This document shows, one piece after another, positions 11,014-20,666 of a stretch of 64,000 bases of DNA (positions within the stretch are counted from its first letter, which is position 1; each line of letters starts with the position of its first letter). The position numbers and the translations under genes are program-made. The notes under the pieces were generated by a model that saw only the letters and a list, made by a program, of their open reading frames with translations, was not told where the DNA came from and did no database searches. Source of the stretch: Pelobates cultripes (lineage: Eukaryota > Chordata > Amphibia > Anura > Pelobatidae). The stretch lies in the NCBI GenBank assembly GCA_933207985.1, contig OW240916.1:321596509-321660508 (forward strand). The letters run 5' to 3'.

Positions 11014-11023
11014 ACGACAGGGC
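11014..11023 (+). promoter_or_regulatory. Putative self-priming primer-binding site
   Basis: ACGACAGGGC starts two bases after the 5' LTR and is the exact complement of GCCCTGTCGT at 10732-10741, the predicted first ten bases of the transcript. There is no TGG start, so no tRNA site is visible. Self-priming from the RNA 5' end is known in Tf1-type chromoviruses. Confidence 0.6.
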
Positions 11024-11039
11024 CATAGATCCTGTAGAA

Positions 11040-11447
11040 TTGTGTAAGCACATAGCTGCTTGTGAAAGGAAACTGGAGGATAATGATCACCGCATGGATC
11101 AATTTTCCCAGGCCTTCAGTACGCTTCTTACTCGAACAGCGTACCTGCAACCTGCGGCATTACCTCGACCTTATGTACCTCCACCTATAGTACACAAGGC
11201 ACCTACTAACTCCCTAACTCCTCCCCTGCATTTTGATGGTAATATTCAAGAATGACAGGGATTTCTTAACCAAATAGAGTATCATTTTGAGGCCTCACCG
11301 GGATCTTTTTTTCCACAGACAGAGCTAAAATTGGTTACCTAATGAATCAGTTAAAAGGTAAAGCTTTGGCCAATCCATTATGGGAGAGTAATAGGAGTGT
11401 GGCACACAATTACCAAGAGTTCCTTACGGAATTCAAACTTACGTTTG
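11040..11447 (+). pseudogene. Gypsy A gag, N-terminal part
   Basis: 71 open codons (11040-11255) with a polar helix then a Pro-rich segment ending HFDGN, which matches the usual lead into the gag capsid. The capsid continues in another frame to about 11447 (FLNQIEYHFEA, then KGKALAWANPL and YQEFLTEF), so there is at least one frameshift near 11255. It would form the particle shell. Broken at 11448 by a MITE-derived fragment. Confidence 0.75.
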
Positions 11448-11500
11448 TTTAAAAATAGATAGGGATGTGGAAAGAGCGCAGGCAACTTTTTTTCTTTGGT
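11448..11500. repeat. Fragment of the foldback MITE inside gag
   Basis: TTTAAAAATAGATAGGGAT then AAAGAGCGCAGGCAACTT matches the right end of the palindrome at 2446-2674 and its 3' flank. The gag frame resumes just after it, with SEYAIEF at about 11512. Confidence 0.7.
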
Positions 11501-11504
11501 TTTT

Positions 11505-12331
11505 ACTATCTCGGAATATGCCATAGAATTTTGGACCCTAGCTTCCGACTAATAGTGGGTTAATCTCTGCATTTAAGGGACTATCTGAAACTATGCTAGA
11601 TGAGATTGTTGCCAAAGACTTACCCAAAAAGCTTAATGAATATATCACTTTTGTCATACAGATTGATAATAGATTGAGAACCAGGGAGGCTACTAGAAAC
11701 AAGACCAAACGCATGACTATGCATTTAGCTCCCTTTTTTTCCAGACCTATTGTCCCTGAAATTCCTGTACAGTCCAAACCCAAGCCCATGCAGTTGGGGG
11801 TCACTAGACTGTCAGAGGCAGAAATACAATATAGAAGAAGAGAAGGCCTATGTTTATACTTCGGTAGAAAGGGACATATGAGAAACAATTGTCCCATACG
11901 TCCGGAAACCTACCGCACCTTAAGGGGACAGGTCTTCGGTGTAATGGAAACGTCCTCTGGAAAGAATAAAAATAGATTTCTTCTTGATATTTCTGTCGCC
12001 TTTGACAAAAATAACTTGTCATGCAAAGCCCTGATGGATTCAGGTGCTGCTGGAAACTTCATTGACGTTCAATTTGTCAAGGATAATACTATACCTCTCG
12101 AGGAGGGACTTTCACGCCTAGCTGTTGAAGCTATTGATGAGAGACCACTCTCACAACCATTGATAACACATGAAACCTTACCCATTAATATTTCCATTGG
12201 TGCCTTACATAAGGAAGAGATTACATTTCAGGTGATTGCATCTCCTTCTTGTCCTATCATATTAGGATTTCCATGGTTTAGCAAGTATAACCCTCACATT
12301 GACTGGGCTAATGGGGAAATATTAGGAGTGT
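11505..12331 (+). pseudogene. Gypsy A gag C-terminus with zinc knuckle, and aspartic protease
   Basis: The 246-codon frame at 11593-12333 holds, in order, a basic gag segment, a nucleocapsid knuckle CLYFGRKGHMRNNC (residues ~87-100) in which the second Cys is Phe, and a retroviral-type protease with DSGAAGNFID near residue 148 (the D-S/T-G active site) and ILGFPWF near 225. Upstream, 11505-11590 carries degraded gag with two stops. The altered knuckle suggests lost RNA binding. A short tail follows, then the deletion into RT. Confidence 0.85.
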
Positions 12332-12469
12332 AATGAAAGGTGTATATTGCATGTCACCAAAAGAGTGGGCACTATTGAATTACCCACTAGTACACCTCAA
12401 AATCCCGAGATCCCTATACAATACCGAGACATAAAAGAAGTATTCAGCAAGACTCAGTTCTGCAAACCT

Positions 12470-13530
12470 TGTTAAAAAACCAACTTTATTGTAAATTGGA
12501 AAAATGTATATTTGACCAGTCTGAAGTACAGTTTTTAGGATATAATATTTCTGCCTTGGGGTTTTAGATGGATCCTAAAAAACTAGAGTCTGTTCTACAG
12601 TGGCCTTTACCCACTGGGTTGAAGGCCATTCAAAGGTTCATTGGTTTCGCCTATTATTACAGAAGATTTATAAAGGGATTTTCTTCAGTAATAGCCCTCA
12701 TCACCAATATGACACACAAGGGGGCTAGTAGTACGATATGGTCTGAGGAGGCTATTGAAGCCTTTCAAACTCTCAAACAGTGGTTTGCCTCTGCCGACAT
12801 ATTGATACATCCTGACACCAGAAAGCCTTTCATACTGGAGGTTGATGCTTCAGAGACAGGGGTAGGGGCAGTTCTCTACCAAAGGGAGAGCCAGGAAACT
12901 CTGTTACATCCTTGTGGTTACTTTTCTAGAAAGTTGTCTCCTGCTGAGCTCAATTACGATATTGGCAATAGAGAATTGTTGGCTATTATTCTAGCTCTTA
13001 TGGAGTGTCAGTATCTTTTAGAGGGTTCCAAGGACCCCCTTTTGATCATTGCTGATCACAAAAACCTGGCTTACATAGGAGATGCCAAGTAATTACCTCA
13101 TAGACAAGCTAGGTGGTCTCTATTTCTTTCTTGCTTTAATAATCTTATCAGTTATAGACCTGGTTCTAAAAATGTCAAGGCCGACACCTTATCAAGGCAG
13201 TTTGATACCAAGGCAATACTAGAGCAAGAAACGTCCCATATCATTCCCCCGGAATGTATCATTGCGTCCACTGTCCTTTCATTGTCCTCTCCACTGCTTG
13301 GCTCCATCATGGAGGCTCAGTGTCAGACGCCCTGCGGTAAACCTCAGGACAAAATGTTTGTTCCATTGGGGGAAAGGGTTAATATCATGAAGTTGCTTCA
13401 CGACAATGTGTCTGCTGGTCACCCAGGTATTAATAAACCCACTTCTGCTATTATGAGGTCATTCTGGTGGGATTCCCTCAGGAAGGATGTTAAGGAGTAT
13501 GTGCGGTTTCCAAAGTGCCTCATAAACTAG
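12470..13530 (+). pseudogene. Gypsy A RT thumb, RNase H and integrase zinc-binding domain
   Basis: After the protease the sequence jumps to the RT thumb (FDQSEVQFLGY near 12520), so the fingers, palm and catalytic YxDD are deleted. The frame 12568-13092 gives FIGFAYYYRRFIKGFS, then RNase H with LEVDASETGVGAVL, NRELLAI and ADHKNL, then a stop. GSKNVKADTLSR follows at about 13165. 13282-13530 carries the HHCC-type integrase N-terminus (GHPGINK...FWWDSLRKDV...C). RNase H keeps two of its acidic residues; the RT is dead. Confidence 0.88.
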
Positions 13531-13664
13531 CTTGTGGCTTGTTGCAACCTCTTCCTATTCTTGAGGTCCCATGGTCCCACTTGTCCATGGACTTCATTAT
13601 TGAAATTCTTAGTTCTATCGGTTATACCAATATTCTCATGGTTGTGGACCATTTTTTTAAAAAT
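13530..13664 (+). pseudogene. Gypsy A integrase core, first part
   Basis: PLPILEVPWSHLSMDFI at about 13550-13600 carries the first catalytic Asp of the DDE integrase. VVDHFF follows, and the frame is cut by the solo LTR at 13670. Confidence 0.85.
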
Positions 13665-13669
13665 GGTTC

Positions 13670-15059
13670 TGTGACAAAATGCCTTTTGTCACGGGTTTTT
13701 CATGTGACAGACTGCCCTGTCCCCCTGGCTTATGGAGAAGCCGAATTGGCAGCCTCCTGCCTCATGACTATGGCCCTGGGGTGTATGGCCCTTTAAAAAC
13801 AGTCTATGGGCATTTTGCCCCTTTAAGACTGTGTCCCCAGACTGTAAAAATAGTTTGTGAATGTCGTTTTGCCATATGGTTCGGTAAATGGGGCTTACCG
13901 AACCAGTTACGAAACAGGCTGTCCACACACAAGTGGAAGTGTGCAGCCTATTTACCTCCCAGGCTGGTGGTTAACTGCAGGTTAATTGCCGACCACTGGG
14001 TGGCCGCCGTTCGTACAGTCGAACACGTGGCGGCGGCCATCTTTATTTAGTCGAACGCGGTCAGCGGTGTTTGCCGTCAAATTCTAAAATCGGCTACAAA
14101 ACGGCACGAACCACTGACCCTTATCTTCTCTGCAACTTGGACGCTTTGGCTGTAATCGAAGTGCGTTCGACGTTCGACATGCATTCGAATGGAACCTAGT
14201 TAATTTTCTACGTGAACTGACTTTAACATGGGAAATAGACTGGCCACACAGCCAAATTCTGTGGAACTGTTTTGGGCAGGAAATCCTGTGTGCGGTCGGT
14301 CAAAAGAGGCTTCCCCAAAACTTTAACCCCATGGCAAATTTACCCTGCTCGTGGGATCTGAGCGCTGTTCACCTATATTGGGCGCTTAGATCCGAGCTAT
14401 CTGGGGATAAGTTAAATGTGGGGGTGCTGTGTAATATAATAGGAACTATGTATTTTTTTATGTATTTTACTGTTAGTGTAAAATGGAGATATTTTCTGTA
14501 CCTGATGATTATTGATTTTACTGCAGTTCCTTAAGCCAATTATCTCCAGGATAGAGGGGAGGGATTTTACTGTGTATGTTGGAGTGTTATTTTGTTAATT
14601 AGTGTTGCTATTGGTTTGTGTCCCTTTTGTCACAGTATACCACCAGGCCCAGAGGGTGTGCCTCTGGCCTGAAAACTTGTATAAAAGAAAGTCCTTTTGT
14701 GTGTATTAAACAGATCTGCTTACCCCTTCATGAAGTCTTGGCTCATGTTTGGGGGGTTGGAGAATTGCGTACACTCTGGGGATTGCTATATCACAATACT
14801 CCCCAGAGTAAGCTCTTGTAAGAGTTTGTTCTTGTTGCTGGTTCCTGCTCTCTGGACTTAGGAGAGGTTCATCCACTGGAAGCTGGAGCCCGGTCATGGA
14901 TCCAGGGTGGGTGGAGGACGGCGAAACCCCAACCAACCTATGGCGGTTCGTGGGGTTGGCGATGGTTGTGATGTCGAGTGCGGTGCTGATGGTCCTTGGC
15001 AAGCACTAGGAGCATATTTTGATGGAGGCACCCGTCGGGGTGGCAGGCGTTCCGTTACA
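13670..15059 (+). mobile_element. Solo LTR, B-like family (1390 bp)
   Basis: Starts TGTGACAAAATGCC and ends TTCCGTTACA. Flanks are GGTTC (13665-13669) and GGCTC (15060-15064), a 5-bp duplication with one change, and the Gypsy integrase frame continues on the far side. It shares with the LTRs of element B (56831-58235) the length class, GAGCTATCTGGGGATA, CAATTATCTCC, TATAAAAG near 14682, ATTAAACAGA and the CCGTTACA end. There is no internal sequence, so it is a recombined single LTR. Confidence 0.88.
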
Positions 15060-15913
15060 GGCTCATTTTATTCCTCTCAAGAAATTGCCATCATCTCAAG
15101 ATCTGGTACTAATCTTTATATGAGAAATTGTCCGTCTGCATGGCATTCCTCACAATATAGAATCTGATACAGGTTCTCAGTTTGTGTCCTGCTTTTGGAG
15201 GACCTTCAATAAACAATTAGGTATTGAATTGTCTTTTTCATCCTCTTACCACCGCCAGACCAATGGTACAGCTGAGAGGGCTAATCAGTCCTTGGAATTA
15301 TATTTGCATTGTTTCATTAATAGCACTCAAGACAATTGGTCCAAATTACTACCATGGGCTGAGTTTGACTCCTCTGAGCAAAGTCAATTTTTTGTTAATA
15401 ATGTCCGGCATCCTACTGTCCTACCGGCTGTTTTTTCTGATACGGCCATTACTGCTTTGGATGACCATCTGGCTTCCATCCGTGATACCTGGGTTAAAAT
15501 TCAATCTGCTCTGGGTACTGCTGCTGACCGTTTCAAGCATTATGCTGATACACATCGAGGTGCCAACCCTGTTTACCAAGTGGGTGAGAGGGTTTGGTTA
15601 TCTTCTCGTAACATCAGACTCAAAGTGCCTAGCATCAAGTAGGTTCCTTGGACCTTTTCGTGCCCTTTGTAGGCTCAATCCTGTTGCGTACTCTCTGGCC
15701 CTTCCGGCCTCCTTGGAAATTCCTAATACCTTTCATGTGTGCTTACTTAAACCTCTTGTTTGCAATAAATATACTATCTCAAGTGTCCTCCTCCCTTAGT
15801 TGTTTCTGGAAAGGAAGAGTATGAGGTCTCCTCCATAATCGATTCCAGGTTTTCTCGGGGCACTTTACAGTACTTGGTGGATTGGAAAGGTTATGGACCA
15901 GCAGATCGTTGTT
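15060..15913 (+). pseudogene. Gypsy A integrase core, C-terminus and chromodomain
   Basis: Resumes at FIPLKKLP, then ESDTGSQFVS (second Asp, ~15165) and [17 protein letters not shown] (catalytic Glu, ~15295). The open frame 15184-15642 ends in the [11 protein letters not shown] block of the integrase C-terminal domain. Frameshifts follow. At 15813-15913 [12 protein letters not shown] and [12 protein letters not shown] form a chromodomain, which in chromoviruses steers integration to marked chromatin. A stop replaces the expected Trp codon region at its end. Confidence 0.85.
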
Positions 15914-16009
15914 AGGTTCCGGCATCTGATTTACATGCTTGCCGCAAGATTCACTATTTTCACGCCAAGTTTCCTTACAAGCCTGGTCCTGCCCGCCCGG
16001 TGGGCGTTC

Positions 16010-16025
16010 TTCAGGTGGGGTGTAA
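16010..16025 (+). promoter_or_regulatory. Polypurine-rich tract of Gypsy A
   Basis: CAGGTGGGGTG ends a few bases upstream of the 3' LTR start at 16026. A short and impure tract for plus-strand priming. Confidence 0.5.
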
Positions 16026-16492
16026 TGTCACGTATTCATCTGCACATAAAAATGTGATTAATGGCATTTACTGTCCTGACAGGAAAAGTTGTGCCAAGCA
16101 GCAATCAATCATGCAAATAGGAACCTTGTAACTGCCTTTGGGGTCAAAGGCCGTTTACAACCAATAAGATCCACAGGCAGGGTATTTAGGCCCAGTTCTC
16201 CTCTTGCTCTGTGCCCTGTTGAGGTTTCCCTTGTGGTTGTCCGAGAGCGCATTATTGATTCTGTTTTTTCTGGTTATTTGACTCTGGCATTAATATTGAC
16301 TTCACTGTTTTCTGGCATCTCTGACCCCTGGCTTTTCCTTATCGTTGTGTCTCTTTCTGTATCCCTTGACCTCGGCTATTCCTGACTATTCTTTGGTACA
16401 TTAGTCCGGCCATTCTAAGGTCCGGTATATGTTACCTATCAGTACTCTGAGTTACACAATTCTACGTGCTGGATCATACTGTAATCCTGACA
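16026..16492 (+). repeat. Gypsy A 3' LTR (467 bp)
   Basis: Same ends as the 5' LTR. The start-site decamer reads GCCCTGTTGA here, with two changes from the 5' copy. Confidence 0.9.
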
Positions 16493-17198
16493 AAAGGGTG
16501 GGTCAGTAGTTTTCACCCGGGACTACATTACAGAACAAGACAGTTGTCCGATGATAACTACTACAAAAAACTGGACAAGGACCCCACCAAGGAATTTACA
16601 GCTAAACTTGCAAAACATTTACCAAATACCTACAGCAATAATTAGGAAACCTGGTGCCTTCCAGTTCTCAGATGGGAACTTTCTACATGCTGCCCAAAAT
16701 CCACAAGCCTGGAAACCCAGGACGGCCCATTATAACCGGTATGGGAACACTCACGGAACAAATATCTGGTCTAGTAGAAAACATTCTTAAACCTCTAGTT
16801 ATTTAGCTTTATACAGGACACTACAGACTTCCTCAATAAACTTAACCAGATAAATTAATTACCTGCAAACACTTTACTAGTAGCCACGGATGTGGAATCC
16901 TTATACAGTAACATCCCACATAAGGATGGTATTGAGGTATTGCATTAACTTTCTCACATCCTGCAAACTAACAAACAATTATTGCCCAGCTTATAGAATT
17001 CATACTCACCCACAAGTATTTTAGTTTTAATACCTATAACTAGTTCCAAATGACAGGGACAAAAATGTCACCCCAATACGCTAATCTTTTCATAACAGAC
17101 CTAGAAAACAGATTTTTATATACACAGCCCCACAAACCATGTACATATTATCATTACATCGATGATATCTTCAGAATGTGGACAGAAGGAGAAGAAAG
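16493..17198 (+). pseudogene. PLE-1 reverse transcriptase
   Basis: Penelope RT in broken frames. After the Gypsy insertion the motif GGSVV resumes, followed by LSDDNYYKKLDKDPT, PKIHKPGNPGRPII (about 16690-16735), TKMSPQYANLF (17060-17095) and the catalytic YIDDIF at 17155-17172. These are the conserved RT blocks of Penelope-like elements, which carry a telomerase-like RT. There are several stops and frameshifts. The 390-bp insertion at 17199 splits it right after the catalytic block. Confidence 0.85.
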
Positions 17199-17588
17199 TA
17201 TTGGTGACGTGATACGGGCATTATTTAAGCAATCTTACGACGTGTTATAGTGATCCTACAAATAGCAATAACTGTTTTAACTGGTTGCTACACCCAGCCT
17301 TTGTAGCATTTATATGATTTCAGTGAGTTTCTATTCTCTATTTGGCCACTACATGATTTAGGTTCAGTCAATTTATTTTTCTTTGTTGATTTTACATTCA
17401 CGCTTTCTTTATATTATTTTAATTGTCTCAATAAAAGGTATATTTTATACATACAGATCCCCCAGGGACTTCCTTTTCTGTGCCCTTTGGGGTTCTTCCC
17501 CTAGGGGCTATTTGCTCTTGAAGGGTATTCCCTTAAGGTTTGTCCCCACACACATCACCTAGCTTCCCGTGAGGTACACTTCCTATTT
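17199..17588. mobile_element. 390-bp retro-insertion with 16-bp target duplication
   Basis: Flanked by the perfect duplication CAGAAGGAGAAGAAAG (17183-17198 and 17589-17604); the Penelope frame continues after the second copy. The insert has no poly(A) tail, no TG/CA ends and no long frame. It contains AATAAAAGG near 17428 and a GGGTATTCCC palindrome near 17522. TSD length points to target-primed retrotransposition; the family is unknown. Confidence 0.75.
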
Positions 17589-17604
17589 CAGAAGGAGAAG
17601 AAAG

Positions 17605-17910
17605 CCTTCTAGACTTCCATAAGTCAGTCAATTCATTCCACCCATCAATAAACCTTAAAATGTACTTCTCAAATCATAGTGTGAGTTTCTTGGATTGCAC
17701 AATAACTGTCACCAATGGCATTCTTCATTCATCTGTATATAGAAAACCCACATGCAGGTAGGTACAGCTACCTCCACAATTCCAGCTTCCATCCCAATCA
17801 CACCAAACAAGGTATCATGTACAGTCAGGCTATCAGATATCACCGCATTTGCTCTGAACCAGGAGACAGAAATGAACACCTGAGTACACTGCCAGAGTCA
17901 TTTAGGCAAA
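17605..17910 (+). pseudogene. PLE-1 post-RT segment
   Basis: Reads LLDFHKSVNSFHPSIKF, FLDCTITV and YRKPTCRYSYLHN..S.HP.HTK in shifting frames, the conserved region following the RT palm in Penelope-like elements. It ends at ESFRQKGYE, where a CT-rich block interrupts it. Confidence 0.8.
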
Positions 17911-18840
17911 AGGGTTATGAGGTGTGTCTTACACCTCCCTTATGTATCTCTTACAATGCTCCTTTGTGTGTCTTACTCCCCCCAGCCCATTTGTGTGTCT
18001 CCTTCTTTTCCAGCCCCTTCGTGTCTTTTACTCTTCCCAGCTCCTTTGTGTTTCTCTTTCACCCCCACCCCCTCTGTCTCTCCCAGTCCCTCTGTGTCTC
18101 TTTCACTCACAGCCCCTTTATTTTCCCACCCACAGTCCCATCTGTATGTCTTTCTACCCTCAAGTCCCTCTGTGTTTCTTACTCCCCACTCAGCCCCCTC
18201 CCCTCATGTGCCACACTCCCTCCATGTCCCTTAGGGTTCCACTCCCATCCCCTTCCCATCCATTAGTGGTCCTCTTTCCTTTCTTCCTTGTCCCTTAGTG
18301 TTCCTCTCCCCTCACCTCCATGTCCCTTATTGTTCATATCCCCTCTCCTGTCTCTTAGTGTTCCTCCCACCTCCCTTCCCCCTCTTTTAGTGGTCCCTCG
18401 CTCCTCCCCCTTAGTGTTCCTTTTCCCTTCCCTCCCCTGTCTATTAGTGTGCCCCCTCCTTAGTGTTCCTCTTTCCCCTCCCCGCTTAGTGGTCCGCTCC
18501 CCTCCCTCCCTTACATGCCTCATTACCTTTCTTGTAGCATGACCGAGCAGAGCGGACTGCGGTACAGGAGCTTCTGACTCCTGTAACTAGTCGGACTGAC
18601 AGGAAATGCTATCTCAGTAAGCACTTCCTGTCAGTCCGGCCGGGTACAGGAATCAGAAGCTCCTGTATCGCGGTCTGCTCTGCTCAGGCACGCTACACTG
18701 AGTGACTGGTAGGAGGGAGCTCTGTGCGCTTCCCTCCTGTAGGTCTCTCTAATCCAGTGCCCCTCGGGCCCCCTGTGCAGCCTTATGGATGCACTGACCC
18801 TGCCTACAATACAAAGGGAATGAAAACAAAACAAGAATCC
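17910..18840. repeat. Inserted block: CT-rich minisatellite and long hairpin
   Basis: 17925-18530 is a degenerate pyrimidine-rich minisatellite (CTCCCTTAGTGTTCC-like units). 18545-18690 is a ~140-bp imperfect palindrome. The block separates two Penelope coding pieces, so it is an insertion, but its ends and TSD were not identified. Confidence 0.75.
18549..18686. repeat. Long imperfect hairpin
   Basis: GAGCAGAGCGGACTGCGGTA...GACTGACAGGAA pairs with TTCCTGTCAGTCCGG...GGTCTGCTCTGCTC across a ~24-base loop. Confidence 0.85.
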
Positions 18841-19347
18841 CTCTAGTAGTTACATACAACCGAACTCTAGGAGTACGCAAGCTTTAGCCGTTAATTTCAG
18901 ACGACCTCACACTCAAAAAAATTTCCTGAGTCCTCTATACTAGCATACAAACATCCACCTAACCAGAGACAAAGATTGTTCCGCAGCAAATTGACCCCAG
19001 AACAGGAGCTCACACAGAATGGCACTGTACGATGCAACAAATCACTCTGCAAACCGTGTCAACACAGCCAGACACAGTAACAAATCATACAACACTAAGG
19101 GATCATATTCGTGCACATCTGCGAATGTGGTGTACATTGTACAGTGTGTGACAAAGGTTGCTACATTGGAGAAACTTGCCTTAAGCTGCTACTAAGAATA
19201 AATCTACACAGACACTCAATCAAGAACCATAAGGAAAACGAATATTGTACCCCAGTTGGTCATCACTTCACCCAAACTGATCACTCCATTCAAAACCATT
19301 CAAAACCTAAGTTCTTAAAGGGAATTTCAAAGATGAAAGACATTTGA
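18840..19347 (+). pseudogene. PLE-1 linker and GIY-YIG endonuclease
   Basis: The linker has VTYNRTLG and ISDDLTLKK segments. From 19111 an open 78-codon frame gives HICECGVHCTVCDKGCYIGET and LRINLHRHSIKNH, then GHHF. The CYIGET (YIG) half and the Arg/His half of the nuclease are clear; the first GIY half is blurred by substitutions. The Cys-rich spacing C.CG..CTVC resembles the other two Penelope copies here. Stops precede it. The endonuclease would nick target DNA. Confidence 0.8.
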
Positions 19348-19388
19348 GATGAAAATGATCACACATTTGAACTCCAGAAATGAAGGAC

Positions 19389-19905
19389 TTAAAGGGACTC
19401 TCCAGTGCCAGGAAAACAATCCTTTTTCCTGGCACTGCAGGTCCCCTCTCCCTCCCACCTCCCATCCCCGGTTGCTGAAGGGGTGAAAACCCCTTCAGTC
19501 ACTTACCAAAGGCAGCGACGATGTCCCTCGTCGCTCCTTCTTTAGCTGCCGCTCCTCCCCTTCATCACGTCAGCTGGCGGGGGAGACTGATCCCGCCGGC
19601 TGGGGAGACCTAATGCGCATGTGCGTCAAATGCTGCGCACGCGCATTAGACCTCTCCATAGAAAAGCATTGAAAATGCTTTTCAATGCTTTCCTATAGGG
19701 ATTTTAGCGATGCTGGAGGTCCTCACACAGCCTGAGCTATGGACCAGGAAGTGCCCTCTAGTGACTGTCTAGTAGGACTTAACCCTGCAAACCCTGTTTA
19801 TAAAAACTGCAATAATTACACTTGCAGGGTAAAGGGTAGTGGGAGTTGGCACCCAGACCACTCCAATGGGCAGAAGTGGTCTGGGTGCCTGGAGAGTCCC
19901 TTTAA
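19389..19905. mobile_element. T2-type MITE (517 bp) in the PLE-1 right arm
   Basis: Ends are TTAAAGGGACTCTCCAG and its complement CTGGAGAGTCCCTTTAA, fitting the TTAAAGGRR termini and TTAA target of the Xenopus T2 MITE group. The left arm of PLE-1 (5655-5792) shows the same site with one TTAA and no MITE. No coding capacity. Confidence 0.88.
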
Positions 19906-20221
19906 TGTAGACTCTGGCTTTCTCACACACTACCAAAACTTTATATAAACACACATCTTAATGTCTTATAAAGTACTTTTTCAATATTCTCATTTCACCT
20001 TTATTGGATCAATTTATAAACAAACATATATGCAGCTATATATTTGCTTGCCCTGTTTTCCAGGGTTTTTTTTTTTTTTACTAGCTAATTGACTCCCCTC
20101 TGTTTATAGACTATTTCTGGCTATTCTCAGCCAACTTGCACCTTTCACTTTCAGGCACATCTACTGCTATTTAGGACACCCCACTCACCCCTATCAGATT
20201 GATCAGAATTGCTTCAGACCT

Positions 20222-20262
20222 GAGAAAGAGAGGACAACTCTTGAAAGCTTGTCTTTGAAATA
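20222..20262 (+). ncRNA. Degenerate hammerhead-like hairpin of PLE-1
   Basis: CCTGAGAAAGAGAGGAC...CTCTTGAAAGCTTG keeps the order CUGA(U)GA, stem, GAAA, palindromic AAGCTT. The U of the core is missing, so activity is unlikely. Its position, downstream of the GIY-YIG frame, equals that of the motif in PLE-2. Confidence 0.4.
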
Positions 20263-20378
20263 TTATGTCCAATAAAAAAGGTAACCAGATTCCCTTGCAG
20301 TAGTGAGAGCACAGATAAAGTGAGATTTCTGTGGGAAAAGCAAGTCTTATGGCTTGACTGGTGTGTGTATTTGCGTTT

Positions 20379-20493
20379 AGCAATGTTATATATATATATA
20401 TAACATTGCTAAATATATATATTTACACTATTATACAAACACACACACACATATATATATATCTGTGTGTGTGTGTTTGTATAATAGTGTAAA
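20379..20493. repeat. Two perfect palindromes with TA/CA microsatellites
   Basis: 20379-20410 is a 32-bp perfect palindrome (AGCAATGTTATATA...). 20421-20450 and 20464-20493 are perfect 30-bp inverted arms ending in (CA)n/(TG)n with a TA-rich loop of 13 bases. Confidence 0.95.
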
Positions 20494-20666
20494 TGTGTGT
20501 ATATATGTGTTGCAGAGTGTGTGTATGTTGGCAACTATGCACATTTCTGTAATTTGGTCATGAGGGTGCAGCAATGAGGGCAGTGGTGAAGGCCCATAGG
20601 GTCATTGTGGGATTTGGGTGGGCTTTTTAAAGCAGGGGTCCGGTCAATAGGACACCAGACTATAGC

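Larger units (their letters stand above)
10515..16492 (+). mobile_element. Chromodomain Ty3/Gypsy element (family A), non-autonomous copy
   Basis: Two LTRs (10515-11011 and 16026-16492) with TGTCACGTATTC...CCTGACA ends flank gag, protease, part of pol, integrase and a chromodomain. Target duplication is CAAGG (10510-10514) against AAAGG (16493-16497), one mismatch. The host Penelope frame resumes across the insertion. The copy lacks the RT fingers and palm, has several stops, a MITE scar in gag and a 1.4-kb solo LTR in integrase, so it cannot move by itself. The chromodomain plus a likely self-primer site place it near the Tf1/sushi group of chromoviruses. Confidence 0.9.
5640..20300 (+). mobile_element. 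PLE-1: Penelope-like retroelement shattered by nested insertions
   Basis: Coding pieces lie in order on one strand: N-terminal part (5809-6173 and 10095-10514), RT (16493-17198), post-RT part (17605-17910), linker and GIY-YIG endonuclease (18840-19347), then a hairpin-rich 3' region to about 20300. The sequence 5655-5792 is the reverse complement of 19337-19388 joined to 19906-19975, so the element is bounded by inverted arms. Insertions between the pieces are a hAT-type element (6174-10086), a Gypsy element (10515-16492), a 390-bp insertion (17199-17588), a CT-rich block (17910-18840) and a T2-type MITE (19389-19905). The frame carries many stops, so this is an old inactive copy. Outer limits are approximate. 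Confidence 0.8.
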
